Assembly: GCA_030949385.1 (NCBI GenBank)
Contig: JAUZSP010000001.1
Coordinates: 124,001-188,000 of the forward strand
Reading direction: 5' to 3'
Source: Gammaproteobacteria bacterium
GTDB lineage: Bacteria > Pseudomonadota > Gammaproteobacteria > JAUZRS01
Length of the DNA: 64,000 nt
Shown: piece after piece, positions 21,651 to 33,073 of the stretch
Numbering within the stretch: position 1 is the first letter of the stretch
Layout of the letters: each line of letters begins with the position of its first letter
The notes under the pieces: generated by a model
What the model saw: only the letters and a program-made list of their open reading frames with translations
What the model was told of the DNA's origin: nothing
The model's database searches: none
Position numbers and translations under genes: made by a program

Positions 21651-23576
21651 ATGGGCAAAATTATCGGTATTGATTTGGGCACTACAAATTCCTGTGTGGC
21701 CATTATGGAAGGCGACACCCCTAAAGTTATTGAAAACAGTGAAGGGGATCGCACCACACCCTCTATTGTTGCGTTTACGGACGATGACGAGGTGATTGTG
21801 GGTCAATCGGCCAAACGTCAAGCGGTGACAAACCCTCAGAACACGTTGTTTGCGGTTAAGCGTTTGATTGGTCGTCGCTTTGAAGAAGATGCGGTGCAAA
21901 AAGACATTAAGCTGGTGCCGTATAAGATTGTTAAAGCCGATAACGGTGACGCTTGGGTGGAAGCGCAAGGTAAAGCGATGGCTGCGCCTGAAATTTCAGC
22001 TCGCGTTTTGCAGAAGATGAAAAAGACCGCTGAAGATTATCTCGGCGAAGAAGTGACCGAAGCGGTCATTACCGTACCGGCTTATTTCAACGACTCCCAG
22101 CGTCAAGCCACCAAAGATGCCGGTCGCATCGCCGGTCTGGATGTAAAGCGCATCATCAACGAGCCTACCGCTGCGGCGTTGGCTTACGGCATGGATAAAA
22201 AACGCGGCGACAAAACCATCGCGGTTTATGATCTGGGTGGCGGTACCTTTGATGTTTCTATCATTGAGATTTCTGAGGTTGACGGCGAACATCAGTTTGA
22301 AGTGCTTTCTACCAACGGAGATACCTTCCTTGGTGGTGAAGATTTTGACATGCGCATCATTGATTACCTCTCCGATGAATTTAAACGCGACACGGGCATT
22401 GATCTGCACAACGACCCTTTGGCGTTGCAACGTCTGAAAGAAGCGGCAGAGAAGACCAAAATCGAGCTCTCTTCCAGTCAGCAGACGGAAGTGAACTTGC
22501 CTTACATTACTGCGGATGCCTCGGGTCCGAAACACCTTAACTTGAAAATGACCCGCGCTAAGCTGGAGTCACTGGTTGAAGAGTTGGTGCAACGTACCAT
22601 CGGGCCTTGTCGTACTGCGCTGCACGATGCGGGTTTGAGTGTCGGTGAAATTGACGACGTTATTTTGGTCGGTGGTCAAATTCGGATGCCGATGGTGCAA
22701 TCGGTTGTTGAAGAGTTTTTCGGCAAAGAACCCCGTCGTGATGTGAACCCAGATGAAGCGGTGGCCATTGGTGCTTCCATTCAAGGTGGTGTGTTGGGCG
22801 GTGATGTTAAAGACGTTCTGTTGTTGGATGTGACCCCTCTCTCGCTGGGCATTGAAACCCTCGGTGGTGTGATGACCAAATTGATCGAGAAAAACACCAC
22901 CATTCCTACCAAAGCCAATCAGGTGTTTTCTACCGCAGAAGACAATCAGAGTGCGGTGACCGTGCATGTGATGCAGGGTGAGCGTGAAATGGCGATGCAC
23001 AATAAATCATTGGGGCGTTTTGATCTCGGTGATCTGCCCAGTGCGCCACGGGGTGTGCCACAGATCGAAGTGAATTTTGACATTGATGCCAACGGCATCT
23101 TAAACGTCTCTGCTAAAGACAAGGCGACGGGCAAAGAGCAGTCCATTGTTATTAAAGCCTCCAGCGGTCTGTCGGATGATGAAATTGATGCGATGGTGCG
23201 CGATGCTGAAACCCATGCGGAAGAAGATCGCAAGATGAAAGAGCTGGTGGAAGCCCGTAACCAAGCGGACTCGCTGATTCATTCTTCAGCTAAATCGGTG
23301 GTTGATCTGGGTGATAAAGTCACTGCTGATGAGAAGAAAGAGATTGAAGAGGCCAGTGAAGCGCTGAAAGCGGTGATGGACAGCGACGATAAATTGGTGA
23401 TTCAAGAGAAAACCGAAGTGTTGGCAACGGCCTCTTCAAAACTGGCTGAGCGCATTTACGCCCAGCAGGCCGAAGCGGAAGCGGCGGGTGGTGATGACGC
23501 TGCTGGTAACGACGCAAACAACGCAGATGACATTGTTGATGCGGAATTTGAAGAAGTGAAAGACGAGAAAAAATAA
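21651..23576 (+). CDS. dnaK: Chaperone DnaK (Hsp70)
   Basis: DnaK binds exposed hydrophobic stretches in an ATP cycle driven by DnaJ and GrpE. The 641 residues show the phosphate-binding motif [44 protein letters not shown], the linker region ([14 protein letters not shown]), the peptide-binding domain, and the conserved acidic tail [14 protein letters not shown] lies 8 bases before the ATG. A strong terminator follows. Confidence 0.98.
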   Translation: MGKIIGIDLGTTNSCVAIMEGDTPKVIENSEGDRTTPSIVAFTDDDEVIVGQSAKRQAVTNPQNTLFAVKRLIGRRFEEDAVQKDIKLVPYKIVKADNGDAWVEAQGKAMAAPEISARVLQKMKKTAEDYLGEEVTEAVITVPAYFNDSQRQATKDAGRIAGLDVKRIINEPTAAALAYGMDKKRGDKTIAVYDLGGGTFDVSIIEISEVDGEHQFEVLSTNGDTFLGGEDFDMRIIDYLSDEFKRDTGIDLHNDPLALQRLKEAAEKTKIELSSSQQTEVNLPYITADASGPKHLNLKMTRAKLESLVEELVQRTIGPCRTALHDAGLSVGEIDDVILVGGQIRMPMVQSVVEEFFGKEPRRDVNPDEAVAIGASIQGGVLGGDVKDVLLLDVTPLSLGIETLGGVMTKLIEKNTTIPTKANQVFSTAEDNQSAVTVHVMQGEREMAMHNKSLGRFDLGDLPSAPRGVPQIEVNFDIDANGILNVSAKDKATGKEQSIVIKASSGLSDDEIDAMVRDAETHAEEDRKMKELVEARNQADSLIHSSAKSVVDLGDKVTADEKKEIEEASEALKAVMDSDDKLVIQEKTEVLATASSKLAERIYAQQAEAEAAGGDDAAGNDANNADDIVDAEFEEVKDEKK

Positions 23577-23607
23577 TCGTCTGAAGAAGCTTCGAGTGAA
23601 AGGTAAG

Positions 23608-23644
23608 CGCCCGTTGCAGCTGAAAACGTAACGGGCGTTTTTTT
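23608..23644 (+). terminator. Intrinsic terminator after dnaK
   Basis: Stem CGCCCGTT (23608-23615) and AACGGGCG (23630-23637) followed by seven T. It lies 48 bases before dnaJ and would reduce read-through from dnaK. Confidence 0.8.
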
Positions 23645-23685
23645 GTGGTGAAAAGCCACACAGTTTTGATAAAAGGCGTGACGTG

Positions 23686-24831
23686 ATGTCAAAACGTGAT
23701 TATTACGAGGTGCTTGGGGTACAAAAAAATGCCACTGACCCTGAGTTAAAAAAAGCCTATCGGCGCTTGGCGATGAAATATCATCCGGATAGAAATACCG
23801 ATGATAAGAGCGCCGAAGATAAGTTTAAAGAAGCCAAAGAGGCTTTTGAGATTCTAAAAGATTCGCAAAAGCGAGCGGCCTATGATCAATTTGGTCATGC
23901 AGGTGTGGACTCCTCTATGGGGGGTGGCCCTGGAGCCGGTGCTGGCAATTTCAGTGATGTTTTCGGCGATGTTTTTGGCGACATCTTTGGCGGCGGTCGT
24001 GGTGGAGCGGGTGGCGGTGGCCAACGTTCCTATCGTGGTTCTGATCTGCAATACAATCTGGAGATCAATCTGGATGCGGCCGTTGCTGGTACCACGGTTA
24101 AAGTCAGTGTGCCGACCATGGTGGGTTGTGAACCCTGTGATGGCAGCGGGGCGAAAAAGGGCAGCAAACCACAAACGTGCCCAACCTGTAACGGCATGGG
24201 TCAGGTACGCATGCAGCAGGCCTTTTTCTCCGTTCAGCAGACCTGTCCCTCTTGTGCTGGTAACGGTCAGGTGATCCAAAACCCTTGCGACAGTTGTCAC
24301 GGTTCTGGGCGGCGGCAAGAGACCAAGACCTTGTCGGTTAAAATACCTGCTGGTGTGGACACCGGTGATCGCATTCGTCTTTCGGGCGAAGGTGAAGTGG
24401 GTGAAAACGGCGGTCGAGCTGGAGATCTCTATGTTCAATTGTCGGTGAAAAAACACGCGATTTTTGAACGTGATGGCAGCAATTTGCTCTGCGAAGTGCC
24501 GATCAACATCGTTACCGCTGCTTTGGGGGGTGATCTCAATGTGCCAACTTTGAATAATAAGGTGAAACTCAAGGTGCCTTCGGGTACGCAGACGGGCAAA
24601 GTGTTCCGTGTGCGCGGTAAGGGTGTTAAGCCGGTTCGTGGTGGTGACGTGGGTGATCTGCTCTGTCGAGTGAAGGTGGAGACCCCGGTTCACTTGACTG
24701 CTGGGCAAGAAGAACTGTTGCGTAAATTTGGCGAGACCTTGCATCTAAGCAGTGGCGGTGATCGTCACAGTCCTCAAGAGCACGGCTTTATTGCTAAGGT
24801 GAAAAAGTTTGTGGATGACCTAAAAGGTTAA
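23686..24831 (+). CDS. dnaJ: Chaperone DnaJ (Hsp40)
   Basis: DnaJ stimulates the DnaK ATPase and delivers substrates. From ATG 23686 (a GTG directly before is not needed) the 381-residue protein has a J domain with HPD (KYHPDRN), a glycine/phenylalanine-rich region (about 72-115), four zinc-binding CXXCXGXG repeats ([32 protein letters not shown]) and a C-terminal substrate domain. A full type I DnaJ. Confidence 0.97.
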   Translation: MSKRDYYEVLGVQKNATDPELKKAYRRLAMKYHPDRNTDDKSAEDKFKEAKEAFEILKDSQKRAAYDQFGHAGVDSSMGGGPGAGAGNFSDVFGDVFGDIFGGGRGGAGGGGQRSYRGSDLQYNLEINLDAAVAGTTVKVSVPTMVGCEPCDGSGAKKGSKPQTCPTCNGMGQVRMQQAFFSVQQTCPSCAGNGQVIQNPCDSCHGSGRRQETKTLSVKIPAGVDTGDRIRLSGEGEVGENGGRAGDLYVQLSVKKHAIFERDGSNLLCEVPINIVTAALGGDLNVPTLNNKVKLKVPSGTQTGKVFRVRGKGVKPVRGGDVGDLLCRVKVETPVHLTAGQEELLRKFGETLHLSSGGDRHSPQEHGFIAKVKKFVDDLKG

Positions 24832-24868
24832 TCACGTCAGTACGGCTTTTTCAGCCAAGTGGACTTTG

Positions 24869-24902
24869 GGCAAAGTGGTGAATTTCACCCCTTTGCCTTT
24901 TT
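24869..24902 (+). terminator. Intrinsic terminator after dnaJ
   Basis: Stem GGCAAAG-T-GGTG (24869-24880) with CACC-C-CTTTGCC (24886-24897), loop AATTT, then five T. A TATAAT box at 24939-24944 just beyond may start dapB transcription. Confidence 0.75.
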
Positions 24903-24979
24903 ATTGCCCCTAAGTCTGGCCTCTGGGCTGATTTGCGATATAATCGCGCTGGTTTTCTGTCGTTAGGAATTAAAAATAG

Positions 24980-25780
<801 letters not shown>

Positions 25781-25807
25781 ATAAAAATAAATGCTTGGGA
25801 TAACATT

Positions 25808-26746
25808 ATGAAAATCGCGGCGGTATTTCCGGGACAAGGTTCCCAATCAGTGGCCATGTTGGCTGATCTGGCAGCAAGTCATGCAGAGGTTCAAGCAACC
25901 TTTGCTGAGGCATCACAGCGGCTGGATTACGATCTCTGGCAGTTGGTGCAAGAGGGGCCAGTAGAGAAACTGAATCAGACCGAATTCACTCAACCGGCCA
26001 TGTTGGCTGCTGGGGTGGCAACGTATCGAGTGTGGAGGGCGACTGGGGGTGCAGAGCCTGAATTGTTGGCCGGTCACAGTTTGGGAGAATACAGTGCTCT
26101 GGTGGTGGCGGGTGTGTTGTCACTGGCGGATGCGGCTTGGTTGGTTTCTGAGCGTGGTCGTTTGATGCAGTCGGCGGTTCCCGCAGGCAAGGGGGCGATG
26201 GCGGCCATTTTGGGCTTAAGTGATGAACAGGTGATTGAGGTTTGTCGCGCCGCAACGCAAGGTGAAGTGGTGGAAGCGGTCAATTTCAATTCCAGTGGTC
26301 AGGTGGTGATTGCTGGTCAAACCGCCGCTGTTGAACGGGCCATGAGTGGTGCAAAAGAGGCGGGTGCTAAACGTGCCCTGCCGTTGCCGGTCAGTGTGCC
26401 GTCACACAGCAGTTTGATGACTGGCGCGGCGGATCAGTTGGCGACGTGTTTTGCACAGATCGAATTTTCGGAACCCAAAATTCCGGTATTGCAGAACGTC
26501 ACTGCTGAAGCAGCCAGCGATTTGGAGACTTTGAAGGGTGCGCTAAAACAGCAACTTTTCAGTCCGGTGCAGTGGGTCAAGTGTGTGCAAAATTTGCAAG
26601 CCGCCGAAGCGGATGTGCTGCTGGAATTGGGGCCAGGTAAGGTATTGACCGGCTTGGCAAAACGCATTGATCGTCGTTTTGCTTCGTTTGCGGTAGCCGA
26701 TACCGCGACTTTAGAAAAAGCCTTAACCCATTGCAAAGGAGAATAA
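25808..26746 (+). CDS. fabD: Malonyl-CoA:ACP transacylase FabD
   Basis: FabD loads malonyl groups onto acyl carrier protein. The 312 residues contain FPGQGSQ at the N-terminus, the catalytic serine S91 in GHSLGEYSAL, and the catalytic histidine in VPSHSSLM. First gene of a fabD-fabG-acpP-fabF group. In many gammaproteobacteria plsX and fabH stand directly upstream; here they are 31 kb away and dapB takes that place. Confidence 0.97.
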   Translation: MKIAAVFPGQGSQSVAMLADLAASHAEVQATFAEASQRLDYDLWQLVQEGPVEKLNQTEFTQPAMLAAGVATYRVWRATGGAEPELLAGHSLGEYSALVVAGVLSLADAAWLVSERGRLMQSAVPAGKGAMAAILGLSDEQVIEVCRAATQGEVVEAVNFNSSGQVVIAGQTAAVERAMSGAKEAGAKRALPLPVSVPSHSSLMTGAADQLATCFAQIEFSEPKIPVLQNVTAEAASDLETLKGALKQQLFSPVQWVKCVQNLQAAEADVLLELGPGKVLTGLAKRIDRRFASFAVADTATLEKALTHCKGE

Positions 26747-26748
26747 TG

Positions 26749-27489
26749 ATGTTGGAAAAACAAATTACGTTGGTTACCGGTGCCAGTCGTGGCATCGGCA
26801 AAGCCATCGCGTTGTCCTTGGCAAAACAGGGCGCGTTTGTGATCGGCACAGCAACCTCTGATGCTGGAGCTGAGGCGATCAGTGCATATTTGACTGAGGC
26901 TGGTGTTGATGGTGTGGGTAAAAAGCTCAATGTGACCGAGCCAGAGAGCATCACCAACCTGGTTACTGAGATCACTAAGCAGTACGGTGCGGTGACGATC
27001 TTGGTCAATAATGCGGGTATCACCCGCGATAATCTTCTTTTGCGGATGAAAGAGGCCGAATGGGATGATATTTTACAGACTAATCTCAGTTCGATTTTCC
27101 GCGTCAGCAAAGCCTGCATGAAAGGGATGATAAAGGCGCGCAAAGGACGTATCATTAACATCGCTTCGATTGTCGGTGTGACGGGCAATCCTGGGCAGGC
27201 GAATTATGCTGCTGCGAAAGCGGGCATGATCGGTTTTGCTAAGTCGATGGCGCAGGAAGTTGGTGCGCGTAATATTACCGTGAATACCATCGCACCTGGG
27301 TTTATTGATACGGATATGACTCGGGCGTTGTCAGAGTCGCAAAAAGAGGCATTATTGGTTAAAATCCCGCTCAAACGGTTGGGAGAAGCCGATGAAATTG
27401 CCCATGCAGTGACCTTTTTAGCTTCACCACAAGCGGGTTATATCACTGGCCATACGTTGCACGTCAACGGCGGCATGCATATGAATTGA
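26749..27489 (+). CDS. fabG: 3-oxoacyl-ACP reductase FabG
   Basis: FabG reduces 3-ketoacyl-ACP with NADPH. The 246-residue short-chain dehydrogenase has TGASRGIG, NNAGITRDN, and the Ser-Tyr-Lys centre with YAAAKAG. Two ATG codons stand in tandem (26746, 26749); the second is chosen because AGGAG is then 7 bases away. The first overlaps the fabD stop, so the genes are translationally coupled either way. Confidence 0.97.
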   Translation: MLEKQITLVTGASRGIGKAIALSLAKQGAFVIGTATSDAGAEAISAYLTEAGVDGVGKKLNVTEPESITNLVTEITKQYGAVTILVNNAGITRDNLLLRMKEAEWDDILQTNLSSIFRVSKACMKGMIKARKGRIINIASIVGVTGNPGQANYAAAKAGMIGFAKSMAQEVGARNITVNTIAPGFIDTDMTRALSESQKEALLVKIPLKRLGEADEIAHAVTFLASPQAGYITGHTLHVNGGMHMN

Positions 27490-27622
27490 TTTTTTTGGTG
27501 AACACGTAACGATTTTGTTTCTGGAGTTTGGTACTGCATAAATCCACTGGATTGCAGGGTTCGAACTCTCTAAAATAGCCAAGCTGTAACATGCAGCTTT
27601 AGAATTCTGGAGATTGATTGAA

Positions 27623-27859
27623 ATGAGCAGTATTGAAGAGCGGGTCAAGAACATTGTTGTAGAACAGCTCGGTGTGAAAGAAGATGAAGTGACCAATGTT
27701 GCGTCATTTGTTGACGATCTGGGTGCAGATTCACTGGACACTGTCGAGTTGGTGATGGCACTGGAAGAAGAGTTTGAGTGCGAAATTCCCGATGATGATG
27801 CGGAAAAAATTACCACCGTTCAACAAGCAATTGATTACGTTTCTAAGAACTTAGATTAA
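27623..27859 (+). CDS. acpP: Acyl carrier protein
   Basis: A 78-residue acidic protein with the phosphopantetheine serine S37 in [10 protein letters not shown]. It starts at ATG 27623 ([10 protein letters not shown]), with GGAG upstream; an earlier in-frame ATG is not needed. The 133-base gap after fabG holds no recognised element beyond a possible promoter, which fits the usual separate, strong expression of acpP. Confidence 0.97.
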   Translation: MSSIEERVKNIVVEQLGVKEDEVTNVASFVDDLGADSLDTVELVMALEEEFECEIPDDDAEKITTVQQAIDYVSKNLD

Positions 27860-27894
27860 GTTCGATTGTTTGATCCATACGGTATTTAGATTTC

Positions 27895-27937
27895 AAAACC
27901 GCCTTTGTGTTAGTCACAATGGCGGTTTTGGTATTTT
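27895..27937 (+). terminator. Hairpin between acpP and fabF, likely terminator or attenuator
   Basis: AAAACCGCC (27895-27903) pairs with GGCGGTTTT (27921-27929); inside, TTGTG and CACAA extend the stem after one mismatch. A T-rich tail follows (GGTATTTTAG). Such partial terminators let acpP be made in excess over fabF. Confidence 0.65.
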
Positions 27938-27976
27938 AGAGATTATAATTCTATTTTTTAGTGGGGAGACAAGGTC

Positions 27977-29215
27977 GTGGCGAACAGACGTGTTGTAATT
28001 ACTGGGCTGGGTATTGTTTCCCCAGTGGGAAGTACAGTTGATAGTGCTTGGGAAAATATTTTGGCAGGGCGTTCAGGGGCGGCTCCAATCAGCCATTTTG
28101 ATGCGTCTGATTTTTCGGTGCGTTTTTCAGCGCCGGTGAAAGAGTTTGATGTGACCCAATACTTGCAGAAAAAAGAGATTAAAAAGATGGATCTCTTTAT
28201 TCATTACGGGATGGCAGCGTCCATTCAGGCCTTTGAAGATTCGGGTATTGAAGTGACCGAAGAGAACTCTGAACGCATTGGGGTGGCGGTGGGTTCAGGT
28301 ATCGGTGGTTTGCCGTACATCGAAGCGCAGCGGGCGGTGTATGAAAAAAAGGGGCCGCGTAAGGTTTCACCTTTCTTTGTACCGGCAACCATCATTAATA
28401 TGATTTCGGGGAATCTTTCCATTCGTTACGGTTTGAAAGGGCCGAACATTGCCATTGTGACCGCCTGTTCTACTGGCACTCACAGCATCGGTGATGCGGC
28501 GCGTTTGATTGAATACGGCGATGCCGATGTGATGGTGGCCGGTGGAGCTGAGATGGCCTGTTCGCCGCTGGGTTTGGGTGGTTTTGCTGCGGCGCGGGCA
28601 CTCTCGACCCGTAACGACGATCCGACCACCGCCAGCCGTCCTTGGGATAAAGACCGCGATGGTTTTGTTTTGGGTGACGGTGCTGGTGTGTTGGTGCTGG
28701 AAGAGTACGAACACGCCAAAGCCCGTGGCGCAAAAATTTACGCAGAAGTGACCGGTTACGGCATGAGTGGGGATGCTTATCATATGACCATGCCCGCCAA
28801 GAACGGTGACGGTGCGCGTCGTTGTATGCGTAACGCGATGAAAAACGCGGGGCTGAATCCCGATCAGGTGGATTACATCAATGCTCATGGCACCTCAACG
28901 CCTGCCGGTGACATTGCTGAAACCCAAGCGATGAAGGGTGCATTGGGCGATCACGCCTACAAAGTGGCGGTCAGTTCAACCAAATCCATGACCGGTCATC
29001 TTTTGGGGGCTGCCGGTGGCATTGAGGCGGTCTTTACTACTTTGGCCATTCGGGATCAAGTGGCTCCGCCGACGATCAATATCTTTAACCAAGATCCAGA
29101 GTGTGACTTGGATTACGTGCCCAATACCGCCAGAGAGATGAAGATCGATCACGCGCTCTCCAACTCCTTCGGTTTTGGGGGTACCAACGGTACCCTGATT
29201 ATGAGTAAGATCTAG
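27977..29215 (+). CDS. fabF: 3-oxoacyl-ACP synthase II FabF
   Basis: The condensing enzyme of fatty-acid elongation. It starts at GTG 27977 with AAGG nearby. The 412 residues have the catalytic triad in its usual places: C164 in [11 protein letters not shown], a histidine in [11 protein letters not shown] and a second in [12 protein letters not shown], with the C-terminal SFGFGGTNG. Followed by pabC after 10 bases. Confidence 0.97.
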   Translation: MANRRVVITGLGIVSPVGSTVDSAWENILAGRSGAAPISHFDASDFSVRFSAPVKEFDVTQYLQKKEIKKMDLFIHYGMAASIQAFEDSGIEVTEENSERIGVAVGSGIGGLPYIEAQRAVYEKKGPRKVSPFFVPATIINMISGNLSIRYGLKGPNIAIVTACSTGTHSIGDAARLIEYGDADVMVAGGAEMACSPLGLGGFAAARALSTRNDDPTTASRPWDKDRDGFVLGDGAGVLVLEEYEHAKARGAKIYAEVTGYGMSGDAYHMTMPAKNGDGARRCMRNAMKNAGLNPDQVDYINAHGTSTPAGDIAETQAMKGALGDHAYKVAVSSTKSMTGHLLGAAGGIEAVFTTLAIRDQVAPPTINIFNQDPECDLDYVPNTAREMKIDHALSNSFGFGGTNGTLIMSKI

Positions 29216-29225
29216 CGGTTTTCGT

Positions 29226-30032
29226 ATGTCAACGCTGGTTAACGGTGATCTAACAGAGTCCATCAGTGCTCTGGATCGGGGGCTGGCGTACGGTGATGGT
29301 CTGTTCGAAACGGTTGCGGTTCGAGCAGGTCAGCCGTTGCTCTGGTCAGCGCACATTGAACGGCTGCTTCTCGGTTGTTCGCGTCTAAAAATTACTCCTC
29401 CCAATGTCAAACAGCTTTGCTTAGAAGCAGAACAGCTTTGCCAACAGGATGATGGGGTTTTAAAAATAGTCGTGACCCGTGGAGTGGGTCGTCGAGGTTA
29501 TGCGCCTTTTGATTGCGAGCCAACCCGTATTGTTTCTTTTGCCAAGCAGCCTAGAAGAGAAATAAATGCACCGGCAAGAATACGGGTCAGACTCTGTCAA
29601 AGTCGTCTGTCAATTAATCCGCAGTTGGCAGGAATCAAACATCTTAATCGTCTGGAGCAAGTTTTGGCGCGTGCCGAATGGGACGATGATCGGATTGCAG
29701 AAGGTATCATCTGTTCTGTTGCCGGTGAGGTGATTGAAGGTGTGAGCAGTAATCTATTTGTAGTGCAAGATGGGGTGTTGTTAACGCCTGATTTGAGTCA
29801 ATGTGGGGTTGCCGGTGTAATGCGAGCACAGGTTATTCAGGAAGCAAAAAAAATGGACGTGAAGTGCCAAATCAGCCAAATCACTCTTAATGACTTGCAC
29901 CAAGCCGATGAAGTGTTGCTGTGCAACAGTCTGACGGGCATTCGAGTGGTGAAACAATGTGAAGGGTTGGTTTGGCCTCAGGTGGGAGAGATCAGCCAGC
30001 AACTTTGGCAGCAATTGAGGCCATATTGGTGA
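29226..30032 (+). CDS. pabC: Aminodeoxychorismate lyase PabC
   Basis: PabC releases pyruvate from aminodeoxychorismate to give p-aminobenzoate for folate. The 268-residue fold-type IV PLP enzyme shows DRGLAYGDGLFETVAV at the N-terminus, the PLP lysine in AGIKHLNRLEQVLAR, and EGVSSNLFVVQDG. The fabF-pabC-mltG-tmk-holB order matches E. coli. Confidence 0.95.
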   Translation: MSTLVNGDLTESISALDRGLAYGDGLFETVAVRAGQPLLWSAHIERLLLGCSRLKITPPNVKQLCLEAEQLCQQDDGVLKIVVTRGVGRRGYAPFDCEPTRIVSFAKQPRREINAPARIRVRLCQSRLSINPQLAGIKHLNRLEQVLARAEWDDDRIAEGIICSVAGEVIEGVSSNLFVVQDGVLLTPDLSQCGVAGVMRAQVIQEAKKMDVKCQISQITLNDLHQADEVLLCNSLTGIRVVKQCEGLVWPQVGEISQQLWQQLRPYW

Positions 30033-30041
30033 GGGGCAAAC

Positions 30042-31079
30042 ATGTTGAAAAAAATATTACTCTTGTTATTGGGTCTCTTTTTGCTGGCAGCGGCTGCATT
30101 GGCGTATCTGGCTTGGGATCTGGATCAGTTTTTAAATCGGCCTATTGAGGCGGAAAAAACCTTTGTTTATCAAGTGAGATCCGGTGCCACGGTGCGGGGT
30201 ATTGAAGATGAATTTGTGCGCATGGGGGTGTTGTCGCGTTCCCACTATTTTTCCTCTTATGCGCGTTATTTTGGGTTGGCAGAAAAGATTAAAAAGGGTG
30301 AGTACCAAGTTGAAGTTCACTTAACTCCACCACAATTGTTGGATCTGTTGGTCTCGGGCAAAGTGATTCAATACAGCTTGACCTTGGTGGAAGGCTGGAA
30401 TTTTAAACAGATGATGAGTGCTGTAGATAATAATTCCATTCTGGAACACGAACTGAAAGGCTTAAGCAAGAAAGAGATTATGCAGCGTTTGGGTTATGCC
30501 GGTGTGCATCCAGAAGGGCGCTTTTATCCTGATACTTATGCGTTTACGCGTGGCACATCGGATCTGAGCTTTTTAAAGCGCAGTTATAACAAAATGTCCT
30601 CGGTATTGGAGCGTGAGTGGCAAAAACGGCAGAAAAAGTTGCCGCTCAAAAGCGCTTACGAGGCGTTGATTTTGGCCTCAATTGTGGAGCGAGAGACCGC
30701 TGCTGTTCAAGAACGACCCAAAATTGCCGGGGTATTCATTCGCCGTCTGCGTAAAAAAATGCGCCTTCAGACCGATCCAACGGTAATTTATGGCATGGGA
30801 GATCGATACGATGGCAACATTCGCCGTCGTGATCTGACAGCCGATACGCCTTACAACACCTACACCCGCAGCGGTTTAACCCCCACGCCCATTGCCATGC
30901 CCAGTGGTGATGCGATCAGAGCGGTTCTGCATCCAGATGAGGACGGTTCGCTCTACTTTGTTGCTAAAGGCGATGGCAGTGGTGAACATGATTTTTCCAA
31001 AACCTTAATTGAGCACAATAAAGCGGTGGCACGTTATCTGAAACGGCTGCGTCAAAATCGGCGTAAAAACAAGAAGTGA
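30042..31079 (+). CDS. mltG: Endolytic murein transglycosylase MltG
   Basis: MltG cleaves nascent peptidoglycan strands and acts at the inner membrane. The 345 residues have an N-terminal membrane anchor (about 4-25), a LysM-like part, and the catalytic YceG domain with the active glutamate in ASIVERETA, followed by RLQTDPTVIYG and the typical NTYTRSGLTPTPIAMPS. The very basic C-terminus (RLRQNRRKNKK) is usual. Its stop lies just before the tmk start. Confidence 0.95.
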   Translation: MLKKILLLLLGLFLLAAAALAYLAWDLDQFLNRPIEAEKTFVYQVRSGATVRGIEDEFVRMGVLSRSHYFSSYARYFGLAEKIKKGEYQVEVHLTPPQLLDLLVSGKVIQYSLTLVEGWNFKQMMSAVDNNSILEHELKGLSKKEIMQRLGYAGVHPEGRFYPDTYAFTRGTSDLSFLKRSYNKMSSVLEREWQKRQKKLPLKSAYEALILASIVERETAAVQERPKIAGVFIRRLRKKMRLQTDPTVIYGMGDRYDGNIRRRDLTADTPYNTYTRSGLTPTPIAMPSGDAIRAVLHPDEDGSLYFVAKGDGSGEHDFSKTLIEHNKAVARYLKRLRQNRRKNKK

Positions 31080-31084
31080 TCTTT

Positions 31085-31717
31085 ATGCAACAGGCTAAAT
31101 TTATCACGCTGGAAGGCATTGAAGGGGTGGGGAAATCGAGTAATTTGATTTTTCTCTTGCAGCTGCTCAAAGAGAAAAGTATTCCTTTTTGCCAGACCCG
31201 CGAACCTGGAGGAACCCCTTTAGGAGAGCAGTTGCGAGCGCTGTTGTTGGCTCCAACTGGGTCGAGCATGGGCAGCAATACGGAGTTGTTGTTGATGTTT
31301 GCCGCCCGTGCCGAGCATCTACACGCTTTGATTCAACCGGAACTCAAAAAAGGTAACTGGGTGGTTTCGGATCGTTTTACCGATGCCAGTTACGCCTATC
31401 AAGGCGGTGGTCGTGGGGTTTCAAAACAGCGTATTTTAGCGTTAGAGTCGTGGTTGCAAGAGGGGTTTCAGCCTGATTTGACCTTGTTATTGGATGCGCC
31501 ACCTGAGGTGGGTTTGGCGCGGGTACGCCAGCGCGGCGCTTCGGATCGTTTTGAGCAAGAGCAGGTGAGTTTTTTTCAGCGGGTGCGTGAGGCCTATTTA
31601 GAGCGTGCAGAACGAGAGCCTGAGCGTTTTCGAGTGATCAATGCGGATCAGCCTTTGCTTGCGGTGCAAGCGGAAATTAAAGCGGTTTTGATGCCCTTTT
31701 TAAGCCGTGCTGTATGA
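31085..31717 (+). CDS. tmk: Thymidylate kinase
   Basis: Tmk phosphorylates dTMP. From ATG 31085 the product is 210 residues with the P-loop EGIEGVGKSSN, the DRX motif in SDRFTDASYAYQGGGRG and the substrate motif TREPGGTPLGE. An upstream in-frame GTG at 31076 overlaps the mltG stop but adds only three residues. It overlaps holB by four bases. Confidence 0.96.
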   Translation: MQQAKFITLEGIEGVGKSSNLIFLLQLLKEKSIPFCQTREPGGTPLGEQLRALLLAPTGSSMGSNTELLLMFAARAEHLHALIQPELKKGNWVVSDRFTDASYAYQGGGRGVSKQRILALESWLQEGFQPDLTLLLDAPPEVGLARVRQRGASDRFEQEQVSFFQRVREAYLERAEREPERFRVINADQPLLAVQAEIKAVLMPFLSRAV

Positions 31718-32706
31718 GCGAACTGTATCCTTGGCTACAAACCCCTTGGGATCGGCTTTGGCAGCGTCACAGCACTTCTGGTCTGCCTCATGGCATACTG
31801 CTATTGGCACCGTTTGGCTGCGGTAAAATGGCCTTTTCGGAGTACCTTGCGCAGGCTCTGCTTTGTTCGAACGGAAAAACGTCGGGTGCGGCTTGCGGTG
31901 GCTGTCGTTCTTGTCAGTTGTTTGAGGCGGGGAATCACCCCGATCATCATCTTGTGGAGCCTGAACAGGTAGGTAAGTCGATTAAAATCGATCAAATTCG
32001 CAAGTTGTGTCGGGATTTGGAATTAACCGCGCAGTTTTCAGGGTATAAGGTTGCTGTAATAACAGCGGCGGAGAGCATGACAGAGGCGGCTTTTAACAGC
32101 TTATTAAAAACCTTAGAGGAGCCGAGCAACAATACTCTGTTACTGCTGCTCTGTTCGCAACCGGCGCGTTTACCAAAAACAATAATCAGTCGCTGCGAAA
32201 CGTTCTCTTTGCCATTGCCTGACTCTCAGCAGGCGCTGAATTGGCTTATCGGAGAAGTTGGGGAGAGAACACAGGAGGAGTTACTTTTGGCTCTCTCTTT
32301 GTCCTTTGGTGCGCCGTTGTTGGCAAAAAAGGCACTGCAAGATGAGCATCTGGATGAACGTCGTGCGCGCTTGTCTCGCTATCAAGCGCTGTTTGCTGGG
32401 CGTGAAAATCCGGTTCAATTGGCTGCGCTTTGGAAGGAGGTTTCTCAAGCGAAGCAGGTGGTGTTTGAACTGCGCTCTTGGGTTTCGGATTTGATCCGTT
32501 TGCGTTTGTCTGCTGTTGCGAAAATCGAGAATCTGGATTGTAAAAGAGAGTTGCTTGTGCTGGCAGAGTCGTTAGACTTGAAGTCTCTCTACCGCTACTC
32601 TGATCGTTTGCAGTCGGTCTTCAGAGAGGGGGAGAGCAGTATGAATCCGCAAACGGTACTTGAAGAGCTGTTGATTGTTGCCACTGAACTGGTTCGTAGA
32701 CGTTAA
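31714..32706 (+). CDS. holB: DNA polymerase III delta-prime subunit
   Basis: A clamp-loader subunit. The 330 residues show the degenerate P-loop region LLAPFGCGKMAFSEYLAQAL, a zinc-binding loop with CGGCRSCQLFEAGNHPDHH, and the AAA sensor motif IISRCETFSLPLP. The overlap with tmk (ATGA) is conserved in gammaproteobacteria. Confidence 0.95.
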   Translation: MSELYPWLQTPWDRLWQRHSTSGLPHGILLLAPFGCGKMAFSEYLAQALLCSNGKTSGAACGGCRSCQLFEAGNHPDHHLVEPEQVGKSIKIDQIRKLCRDLELTAQFSGYKVAVITAAESMTEAAFNSLLKTLEEPSNNTLLLLLCSQPARLPKTIISRCETFSLPLPDSQQALNWLIGEVGERTQEELLLALSLSFGAPLLAKKALQDEHLDERRARLSRYQALFAGRENPVQLAALWKEVSQAKQVVFELRSWVSDLIRLRLSAVAKIENLDCKRELLVLAESLDLKSLYRYSDRLQSVFREGESSMNPQTVLEELLIVATELVRRR

Positions 32707-32725
32707 ACTGAATAGGGGTTAAAGA

Positions 32726-33073
32726 ATGAGCAGTCAAGGTCGCCAAGGCATTTTGTCGCTGACAATTAAAGAGAAAAGTGCGCTCTACTCGGCTTACATG
32801 CCCTTTGTGAAAAACGGCGGTCTGTTTGTGCCGACGGATAAGTTTTACAATTTAGGCGATGAGGTCTTTATGCTTTTGACCCTAATGGATAACAAAGAAC
32901 GTCTACCTGTGGCGGGTAAAATTGTTTGGGTCACCCCAGTGGGTGCGCAGGGTAATAAAACGGCGGGCATCGGGGTAAAATTCAGCGATCAGGACAATGG
33001 TTCAACCCGAGATAAAATCGAGACCTATTTGGCCGGTGCTTTGGGCGCAGATCGCCCAACTCATACCCTATAA
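32726..33073 (+). CDS. pilZ: PilZ-domain protein of the type IV pilus group
   Basis: The 115-residue protein has a compact PilZ fold (FVKNGGLFVPTDK, LGDEVFMLLTLMD, VAGKIVWVTPVG, GIGVKFS) but lacks the RXXXR c-di-GMP-binding start, as does the stand-alone PilZ needed for type IV pilus assembly. Placement after holB is the standard context for that protein. Its last bases overlap the end of the convergent YiiX-like gene. Confidence 0.9.
   Translation: MSSQGRQGILSLTIKEKSALYSAYMPFVKNGGLFVPTDKFYNLGDEVFMLLTLMDNKERLPVAGKIVWVTPVGAQGNKTAGIGVKFSDQDNGSTRDKIETYLAGALGADRPTHTL

Noticed and set aside
24310-24744. Large minus-strand frames inside dnaK, dnaJ and the fab genes
   Set aside because: They are shadows of well-conserved plus-strand genes.
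27550-27575. tRNA-like T-loop GGTTCGAACTC upstream of acpP
   Set aside because: The flanking bases do not pair as a T stem and no acceptor or anticodon arm is present.
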